Shown piece by piece: positions 58,047 through 64,000 of a DNA stretch of 64,000 bases. The stretch's first letter is position 1. The number at the start of each line of letters is the position of its first letter. The DNA is taken from the NCBI RefSeq assembly GCF_037860755.1, contig NZ_JBBEOI010000002.1, forward strand, positions 62,001 to 126,000, read 5' to 3'. This DNA is from Aquipuribacter hungaricus (GTDB lineage: Bacteria; Actinomycetota; Actinomycetes; Actinomycetales; JBBAYJ01). The position numbers and the translations under genes were made by a program. A model generated the notes under the pieces. The model saw only the letters and a program-made list of their open reading frames with translations, was not told the DNA's origin and made no database searches.

Positions 58047-59717
58047 TCAGACCCAGCTGGGCCACCACATCCGCATCCGCCAGGCGTCGGTGGTGATGAG
58101 GTCCGCCGTCCAGACCGGGTAGAAGAACAGCAGGCAGCCGACGGCCGCCACGACCACTGATCCGGCCCCCACACTTCCCCAGAGCCGACGGTTCGGGGAC
58201 GCGCCGGGCGGACCGAGAACGAGCCCGAGCGCGTAGGTCAGCGCGAGGACCAGGAACGGTACGAAGGCGACCGCGTAGAAGGAGAAGATCGTGCGGTCCT
58301 GGAACGCGAACCACGGCAGGTAGCACGCGGCCACAGGGACCAGGATCGCGCCGGCGCGCCAGTCGCGGCGCAGCACCCAGGTCAGCGCGACGACGATCAG
58401 GGCCACGGTGCCGCCCCACCAGACCACCGGGTTGCCCAACGACGTCACGGCGGCCGAGCAGGCATCGGCGCCGCAGCCGGTCAGGCCCTCGCTGGTGCCC
58501 TCGTAGAAGAACGAGGTCGGCCGGCCCTGGACCAGCCACGACCACGGGTTGGCCATGTAGTTGTGCGGGTTGTCGACGACGTTGATCGTGGTGTGGAAGC
58601 CGTAGGCGCCCTGGTGGTAGTTCCACAGGCTGGCCAGGGACTGCGGCAGCCACGAGACGGCCTCGTCGGGGTTCTCCGCGGCCCAGTTCCGGTTGTAGGA
58701 GTCGTCGGCGAGGAACCACCCGGTCCAGCTGACGAGGTAGGTCACCAGGGCGACCGGGACCAGGGACAGGAACGCCGGCCAGGAGTCGCGCAGCAGCCCG
58801 CCGAGGAACCATCGCCGCACGCCGGCGGTCCGCCGGGCGTCGAGGTCCCAGAGCACCGTGAGGACGCCGAACGCGGCCAGGACGTACAGCCCGGACCACT
58901 TAGTGGCGCAGGCCGCCCCCAGGCTGATCCCCGCGAGGAGCCGGAACGGCCGCCAGCCCAGCCACGGCCCGTACGGCGACAGCGTGCCGTCCCTCAGGCC
59001 GCGCGCGACCCGGTCGGCCAGCTTCTCGCGGGCCGCGAAGCGGTCGCCGAGCAGAAAGGCGAAGGCAACGAGGATCCAGAACGACAGGAAGACGTCGAGC
59101 AGGCTCGTGCGGGAGTGGACGATGTGGTGCCCGTCCACAGCGAGCAGCAGCCCCGCCACGCCGCCGAGCAGGGTCGAGCCCAGCAGCCGCCGGGCGACGA
59201 GGACGAGCAGGACGACCGACAGGGTCCCGACGACCGCCGCGGAGAGCCGCCAGAAGAACGGGTCCGCCGGGTCGGGCCACATGCCCGCGGCGATCATCCA
59301 CTTGCCCAGCGGCGGATGGACCACGAAGTCCGGCGTCGTCGTGAAGATGTCGAGGCTGCCGGACTCGAACAGGTCGTCGGAGTAGCTGTCCGAGTAGCCC
59401 TCGGGCAGCGGGTCCGGCGGGGCCGGGTCGGGGAGCTCGTCGCGCTCGTAGCCGAAGCGCAGCAGGGACAGCCCGCCGTGGACGTAGTACGTCTCGTCGA
59501 AGACCAGGGTGTCCGGACGGCCGAGGTGGACGAACCGCAGGACGCCCGCGAGGGCGCCCATGCCTACGGCAACTACCCACGCCCACCACAGCGGCTCGGG
59601 GTGGGGGAGACCCAGCCGCTGGCGCAGCTGCTCATGGCTGGCCGAGGGCGGGAGCGTCGCTCGAAGCGGGAGAGACGTGGCCACCACCTGGGCATACTCC
59701 GCTGTCGAACGACTCAT
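58047..59717 (-). CDS. pmt: Protein O-mannosyltransferase (PMT/GT39 family)
   Basis: 556-aa multi-pass membrane enzyme that moves mannose from polyprenyl-phosphate-mannose to Ser/Thr of exported proteins. Loop-1 DE motif in LVFDETYYVHGG (about residue 73), HPPLGKW, LDVFLSFW, and C-terminal helices with the YHQGAYGFHTTIN loop. About eleven hydrophobic segments. ATG 59717 chosen; a GTG further upstream could extend it. Exported lipoproteins and pilins in the window are potential substrates (inference). Confidence 0.92.
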   Translation of the reverse strand: MSRSTAEYAQVVATSLPLRATLPPSASHEQLRQRLGLPHPEPLWWAWVVAVGMGALAGVLRFVHLGRPDTLVFDETYYVHGGLSLLRFGYERDELPDPAPPDPLPEGYSDSYSDDLFESGSLDIFTTTPDFVVHPPLGKWMIAAGMWPDPADPFFWRLSAAVVGTLSVVLLVLVARRLLGSTLLGGVAGLLLAVDGHHIVHSRTSLLDVFLSFWILVAFAFLLGDRFAAREKLADRVARGLRDGTLSPYGPWLGWRPFRLLAGISLGAACATKWSGLYVLAAFGVLTVLWDLDARRTAGVRRWFLGGLLRDSWPAFLSLVPVALVTYLVSWTGWFLADDSYNRNWAAENPDEAVSWLPQSLASLWNYHQGAYGFHTTINVVDNPHNYMANPWSWLVQGRPTSFFYEGTSEGLTGCGADACSAAVTSLGNPVVWWGGTVALIVVALTWVLRRDWRAGAILVPVAACYLPWFAFQDRTIFSFYAVAFVPFLVLALTYALGLVLGPPGASPNRRLWGSVGAGSVVVAAVGCLLFFYPVWTADLITTDAWRMRMWWPSWV

Positions 59718-59807
59718 GGACAACGCGACAGGCTCCACTACGTCGACGGGGCTGAGGCGGGGCCGCGGGCCGGGGGCGGCCACTACGTCAGTCGCTGAGC
59801 CGCCTGG

Positions 59808-60851
59808 CTACCGGCTCGAGCCTTGGGTCATCAGGCGTTGAACCTGAGAGGACAACATGTCCGGCCTCAGAGAACCCACCAGCAGCGGTTGCAGCAGACC
59901 GGAGGAAAGCTCGCGCCGGACGGTGCCGTCATCGGTCCCGTGCCCGGAGCACCCGGAATAGCGGACCACGACCTCTCGCGACTGGTCGACGTCGCTGACG
60001 CGGAGTACGACGAGTTCCTCGCCCAGCTGGACGTCGGAGGCGCAGTTGCGCGGGTTGTCGGGCCCGGTGCCCTCCGGCGCCGCCCGCAGTGCCTCAAGGA
60101 GCCGCACGGCTTCGTCAGCACCGACCAGCCGGGACGCCAGGAGCGGTTGCGGCATGCCCACCTGCTCCAGCGTCGCCCCCCCACGCGGTAGCGCGTACCG
60201 GCAGGCCAAGACAGTCAGGGCCTCAGACGCGTCTGGCAGCGCCCCAGGTCTCGGTCTGCTGTCCGGTTCGGTGAGCCCCGTCGTCACGGGGCACCCATGA
60301 ACGTCGACGCCGTCTCGAACGGCTCGCAGAGACTGCAGAATCCGAGCGGTTAGGGCTTCATCGTCCGAGGTGACAGAGACCCGGACCCCCGCGGTCTCCT
60401 GAGTGTCGACGACCCAGCCCTCGCCGACGTCTCGACGACCTGGAGGCAGAGCACTGCCGAGGTCGACGGCGTAGCCGAAGGAGTTGCCGGGCCGGGGGTC
60501 GAGACAGGCAATAGCCGGGACGGGTCCACCGGGCCGACGCACACCTCCGATCGGTGGCGCCTCGACAGCCGAGGTGCCGTCCGAAGCGCACCAGGCGGAG
60601 TTGGCAGCCGATCCCTCACCCGAACCCGACCAGCTCTCAGGCACCTGCAACTCCACCCCGGCAAAAGACTCCCACCGCCAACCAGCAGCTGGAGCGTCAT
60701 CCGCGGCCGCCGGCCCCCGATCGATCTCACGCTCCGCCGCACCGACCTCGCCCGAGGCGCAGCCCGAGGCCAGCACCAAGACCACCACCGTCGGCATCAG
60801 CCACCGCGCCCCACCCCGAGTCACGTCATTGGGACGCGGCAGGAAGGTCAC
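59808..60851 (-). CDS. Secreted lipoprotein, unknown function
   Basis: 347 aa. GTG 60851 is chosen because GAGGAGG (plus 60861-60867) lies 9 nt upstream. The signal peptide ends in lipobox VLASGC (Cys about residue 29). The mature part has about six Cys (WCASDG, AIACLDP, HGCPVTT, LACRYAL, NCASDV, SGCSGH), indicating disulfide-stabilised extracellular domains. No family recognised. A longer open frame upstream lacks a signal peptide. Confidence 0.75.
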   Translation of the reverse strand: MTFLPRPNDVTRGGARWLMPTVVVLVLASGCASGEVGAAEREIDRGPAAADDAPAAGWRWESFAGVELQVPESWSGSGEGSAANSAWCASDGTSAVEAPPIGGVRRPGGPVPAIACLDPRPGNSFGYAVDLGSALPPGRRDVGEGWVVDTQETAGVRVSVTSDDEALTARILQSLRAVRDGVDVHGCPVTTGLTEPDSRPRPGALPDASEALTVLACRYALPRGGATLEQVGMPQPLLASRLVGADEAVRLLEALRAAPEGTGPDNPRNCASDVQLGEELVVLRVSDVDQSREVVVRYSGCSGHGTDDGTVRRELSSGLLQPLLVGSLRPDMLSSQVQRLMTQGSSR

Positions 60852-61164
60852 TGGTTCCACCCTCCTCGACGAGGCGTCTACCGATGAATTCTGGTCCCGA
60901 AAGACGACCCTCAATTGGTAGACGGGCTGGTCAGAGGATCGCATCGCCAACGTGGCATGGCTGCCGGCCCGGTAGACCCGCCCGCACCGGTTCACCGGGA
61001 ACGGGGCGTCAACTGGGCCAGCCAACGCAACACTGTGCAGCAGTCCCGCAGGGTGGTGAAGCGCGAGGCGGAGAGTGGCTGCGAACGGGCCGTCGCTGTC
61101 CGGCGGCAGGCGGCCCACGGGTTGAGAGGGGCGCCAGGCGCGCTGGTGCTTTTAAGACTGGGCA
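60852..61164. other. Junction region upstream of the broken cpaF
   Basis: 313 bp without a credible gene. A stop codon (TAA, 61153-61155) lies just before the point where the CpaF reading frame becomes recognisable, so a deletion or insertion breakpoint is near 61150-61165. No inverted or direct repeat was found there. Confidence 0.5.
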
Positions 61165-61920
61165 ATCAACATCCGGAAGTTCGTCGTGCGCGCGGACCGG
61201 CTCGAGGACCTGGTCGCCCTGGGCACGCTCGGTGAGCAGGCGGCGCGCTTCCTCGACGCGGCCGTCGTCTCGGGTCTCAACGTGCTCGTCTCCGGGGGGA
61301 CGCAGGCCGGCAAGACGACGATGCTCAACTGCCTCGCCGCGGCCGTGCCCGCGAGGGAGCGGGTGATCACGTGCGAGGAGGTCTTCGAGCTCAAGGTGCC
61401 CGGCCGCGACGTCGTCGGCCTGCAGTGCCGCCAGCCCAGCCTCGAGGGCACGGGCGAGGTCCCGCTCCGCCGCCTGGTCAAGGAGGCGCTGCGGATGCGG
61501 CCCAGCCGCCTCATCGTGGGCGAGGTGCGGCAGGAGGAGAGCCTCGACCTGCTCATCGCCCTGAACTCCGGGCTCCCGGGGATGTGCACCGTCCACGCGA
61601 ACAGCGCCCGCGAGGCGGTGACGAAGATGTGCACGCTGCCGCTGCTGGCCGGGGAGAACGTGAGCGCCGGCTTCGTCGTGCCGACGGTCGCCTCCTCCAT
61701 CGACCTGGTCGTCCACGTCGAGCTCGGCGGGGACGGCCGCCGCCGCGTCCGCGAGGTCCTCGCCGTGCCCGGTCGGGTGGAGGACGGTGTGGTGGAGACG
61801 GCGTCGGTGTTCCGCGCCGGAGCGGACGGCGTCCTGGCCGCGGCCGGCGGGTACCCGCCCCACGAGGACCGCTTCGCGCGGGCGGGCTACGACGTGGCGC
61901 GCCTGCTGGCCGCGTCGTGA
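61165..61920 (+). pseudogene. TadA/CpaF ATPase missing its N-terminal half
   Basis: The reading frame is recognisable from ATC at 61165 (INIRKFVVRADRLEDLV), which is mid-protein in CpaF. It retains Walker A SGGTQAGKTTM, the TCEEVFELKV strand, RPSRLIVGEVRQEE and GMCTVHANSARE, to a normal C-terminus: 251 residues against roughly 400-500 in intact relatives. A GTG at 61186 could start a short product. The N-terminal docking domain is gone, so it is probably inactive, although the downstream tad genes look intact. Confidence 0.82.
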
Positions 61921-61933
61921 CGGGGCCGCGGCC

Positions 61934-62806
61934 GTGAGCACCGGGGACGGCCTCCTGCTCGGCCTCCTCGCAGGCCTGGGGGCCTTCTGCGTGTGGTGGT
62001 CCTGCTGGGTGCCGGAGCCGAGGCAGCCGCGGACCGGGCGCCGCTGGGCGACGGGCCTGGAGGACGCGCTGGTCCAGGCCGGGGTCCGCTCCGTCAGCGT
62101 CGGGTCGCTCGCGGCGCTGTGCGTGGGCTCGGGTGCCGGCGTGTTCCTGGTCGTGCTGCTGGCCAGCGGGGTCCCGTCCGTCGCGCTCTGCTTCGCCCTC
62201 ATGGCGGGATGGGCACCGGTCGCCCTCGTCCGCTACCGCGCCGCGCGTCGCCGCGCCGACCTGCGCGAGGTGTGGCCCGAGGTCGTGGACAACCTCGCGT
62301 CCGGTGTCCGGGCAGGGTTGTCGCTGCCGGAGGCGCTGGCGCAGCTGTCCGAGCGCGGGCCGGAGCAGCTGCGGCCCGCCTTCGCCGAGTTCGCCGAGGA
62401 CTACCGGGGCAGCGGCCGGTTCGCCGACTCGCTGTCCCGGCTCAAGGACCGCCTCGCCGACCCCGTGGCCGACCGGCTCGTCGAGGCGCTGCGGATCACG
62501 CGCGAGGTGGGCGGCTCGGACCTGGGGCGGCTGCTCCGGACCCTGTCCGCGTTCCTCCGCGAGGACGCCCGCACCCGCGGCGAGCTCGAGGCCCGGCAGT
62601 CGTGGACGGTCAGCGCCGCGCGGCTGGCCGTCGCCGCCCCGTGGCTGGTCCTCGGCCTGCTCGCCACCCGGCAGGGCGCGGTCGAGCCGTACGACAGGCC
62701 GGAGGGCGTCCTCGTCCTCGCCGTCGGCGGGGTGGCCTCGGTGGTCGCCTACCGGCTCATGGTGCGGATCGGGCGGCTGCCCGAGGAGGAACGGGTGCTG
62801 CGGTGA
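61934..62806 (+). CDS. TadB-like membrane protein, second Tad locus
   Basis: 290 aa from GTG 61934. N-terminal membrane segments, T2SSF domain with EVVDNLASGVRAGLSLPEALAQL, and C-terminal helices. It is more distant from the TadB at 20453-21352 and has a different gene context, so it is a separate locus rather than a recent duplicate. GTGA overlap with tadC. Confidence 0.87.
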   Translation: MSTGDGLLLGLLAGLGAFCVWWSCWVPEPRQPRTGRRWATGLEDALVQAGVRSVSVGSLAALCVGSGAGVFLVVLLASGVPSVALCFALMAGWAPVALVRYRAARRRADLREVWPEVVDNLASGVRAGLSLPEALAQLSERGPEQLRPAFAEFAEDYRGSGRFADSLSRLKDRLADPVADRLVEALRITREVGGSDLGRLLRTLSAFLREDARTRGELEARQSWTVSAARLAVAAPWLVLGLLATRQGAVEPYDRPEGVLVLAVGGVASVVAYRLMVRIGRLPEEERVLR

Positions 62807-63738
62807 GCGACGTGGTGCTCGGCGGGCTGCTGGGGGCGGCGCTGGCGGTCGGGCTGCTCCTGGTCCTGACGTCCGTGCCGCGGTGGCGCCAGGTGGACCT
62901 CGTCGACCGGCTCGAGCCGTACCTGCGGGACACCCGACCCTCGCGCCTGCTCACCGACCTCCCGGGCCGGCGCGCACGGCTGGGGACGCTCGAGCGGCTG
63001 CTCGCCCCGGTGATGAGCGACGGCGTCCGGTGGGTCGAACGGATCTCCGGAGGCCCTGGCACGGTCCGGCGCCGTCTCGAGCAGTCGGGGACCGGCACGA
63101 CCGTGGAGCAGTTCCGCGCCGAGCAGGTGGTGTGGGGCGTCCTCGGCCTCGCGGGCGGTGCGGGTGCCGCGGCCGCCGTCGGGGCCGCCCGGGGTCCGGC
63201 GGTGCTGCCCATGGTCGCCGTCGTCGTCATCGGCGGGCTGCTCGGGGTGCTCGGTCGGGACCAGTACCTGTCGCGGCAGGTCAGCCGCCGCGAGGAACGC
63301 ATGATGCAGGAGTTCCCGACGGTGGCGGAGCTCCTCGCGCTCAGCGTCGGGGCGGGTGAGGGTGCCGTCGGGGCGCTGGAGCGCGTGGCCCGGACCTGCC
63401 AGGGCGAGCTGTCGGTCGAGCTGCGACGCACCCTGGCCGCCGCCCGTGCCGGCGCCAGCCTGGTCCAGGCCCTCGAAGGCCTCGCGGCCCGGACGAGCCT
63501 GCCGCCGCTCGCCCGCTTCGTCGACGGCGTGGCCGTCGCGGTCGAGCGGGGCACCCCGCTGGCCGAGGTGCTGCGCTCGCAGGCCCAGGACGTCCGGGAG
63601 CTGGGCAGGCGCCGGCTCATGGAGAGCGGCGGGCGCAAGGAGATCGCGATGATGGTCCCGGTGGTGTTCCTCGTGCTGCCGGTGACCGTCCTGTTCGCCG
63701 TCTACCCCGGGCTGGTGTCGCTGGACCTCCAGCTGTGA
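62803..63738 (+). CDS. TadC-like membrane protein, second Tad locus
   Basis: 311 aa from GTG 62803. T2SSF domain with EFPTVAELLALSVGAGEGAVGALERVA and C-terminal helices (VVFLVLPVTVLFAVYPGLVSL). A pilin-like gene follows after a 141-bp gap, so pilin expression may be separate. Confidence 0.87.
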   Translation: MSDVVLGGLLGAALAVGLLLVLTSVPRWRQVDLVDRLEPYLRDTRPSRLLTDLPGRRARLGTLERLLAPVMSDGVRWVERISGGPGTVRRRLEQSGTGTTVEQFRAEQVVWGVLGLAGGAGAAAAVGAARGPAVLPMVAVVVIGGLLGVLGRDQYLSRQVSRREERMMQEFPTVAELLALSVGAGEGAVGALERVARTCQGELSVELRRTLAAARAGASLVQALEGLAARTSLPPLARFVDGVAVAVERGTPLAEVLRSQAQDVRELGRRRLMESGGRKEIAMMVPVVFLVLPVTVLFAVYPGLVSLDLQL

Positions 63739-63879
63739 CGCCTCGTACACCCGTCGCCACGGCAGGTACGGCAGCCGGGGGGACCTGTGGAAGCCGCCTC
63801 CCTGCGCGCCCCGGTGTGTCCCATGATGGCGCGCAGCCCCCGAGCCCCCTCGGCCGGGGCGGAGGAGCGGGGAGAGCTC

Positions 63880-64000
63880 ATGCACAGCACACCGGTGCGC
63901 TGGTTGGCGGCACGCCTGCTGACGGCACGGTCCGACCGCGGCGACGTGCCCGGCTGGGTGCTCGTCACGCTGATGACCGCGGGGCTGGTCATCGCCCTGT
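63880..64000 (+). CDS. Flp-type pilin-like small protein, start only
   Basis: First 40 codons from ATG 63880, with GGAGGAGCGGGGAGAG upstream; continues beyond the window. MHSTPVRWLAARLL ... SDRGDVPGWVLVTLMTAGLVIAL: a charged leader ending RGDVPGW and then a hydrophobic helix, as in small pilin-like proteins downstream of tadC in many actinobacteria. The remainder is not visible. Confidence 0.65.
   Translation, partial: MHSTPVRWLAARLLTARSDRGDVPGWVLVTLMTAGLVIAL

Noticed and set aside
60852-61185. A gene or att site upstream of the broken cpaF
   Set aside because: No frame with bias, SD or known motif, and no repeat matching another part of the window by eye.

Overview
The window is very GC-rich with strong G/C at third codon positions. 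It carries actinobacterial hallmarks: leaderless TANNNT promoters, GTGA/ATGA start-stop overlaps, class E sortase, SCO6880-type T4SS proteins, DUF4913, an actinobacterial Tad locus and protein O-mannosyltransferase. I read it as a piece of an Actinomycetota genome (family not determinable) containing a large conjugative element or plasmid segment flanked by metal-response genes on one side and mixed accessory or chromosomal genes on the other. No rRNA, tRNA, integrase, transposase or CRISPR array was recognised.

1-11.7 kb, metal and envelope module. A tightly overlapping minus-strand operon (DUF4396 membrane protein, CsoR-family sensor, thioredoxin-like membrane protein, membrane-anchored alpha/beta hydrolase, DUF6153-like, DUF305 lipoprotein, F510_1955-type beta-propeller lipoprotein, Lgt, start of a class E sortase) has two copies of a TAC-N-CC-N3-GG-N-GTR palindrome upstream. 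To the right, on the plus strand, lie a second F510_1955 lipoprotein, a CmtR-like Cd/Pb sensor, two CDF transporters and YnfA. A small minus-strand arsenic pair follows (ArsC and an ArsR-phosphatase fusion).

11.7-15.5 kb, element-side unknowns. A frameshifted hypothetical gene, two overlapping hypothetical genes and a double-HTH XRE regulator followed by palindromes and a promoter.

15.7-41.1 kb, one long plus-strand transfer block. First come two secreted proteins and a Tad pilus assembly set (SAF/CpaB, TadZ-like, TadA, TadB, TadC, Flp-like pilin, TadE, TadE/F, TadG-like). A 1286-aa membrane protein with LysM domains and a SARP-like BTAD domain follows, then a sigma-like HTH protein. A type IV secretion set completes the block: MinD-like protein, small membrane protein, VirB8-like, VirB6-like, SCO6880, VirB4, an M23-SLT-NlpC/P60 wall hydrolase, a coupling protein split by a frame change, and DUF4913.

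41.1-49.6 kb, relaxase side. A minus-strand unknown and a 2099-aa MobF relaxase-helicase fused to a TOPRIM primase-like region. The adjacent non-coding and small-gene region holds long direct and inverted repeats and is the best oriT candidate.

49.6-61.1 kb, mixed genes: epimerase, GrpB, P-loop kinase, zinc-ribbon protein, a SWIM protein plus large DUF6493-like partner, lipoproteins and a PMT-family mannosyltransferase. 61.1 kb to the end is a second Tad locus whose tadA/cpaF has lost its N-terminal half, followed by tadB, tadC and the start of a pilin-like gene.

Working model: the element uses TadA/B/C and a pilin to build a surface pilus or contact apparatus, the T4SS and wall hydrolase to make the channel, and the relaxase plus split coupling protein to process and feed DNA. 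The double-HTH regulator and the LysM-BTAD protein are candidate controllers.
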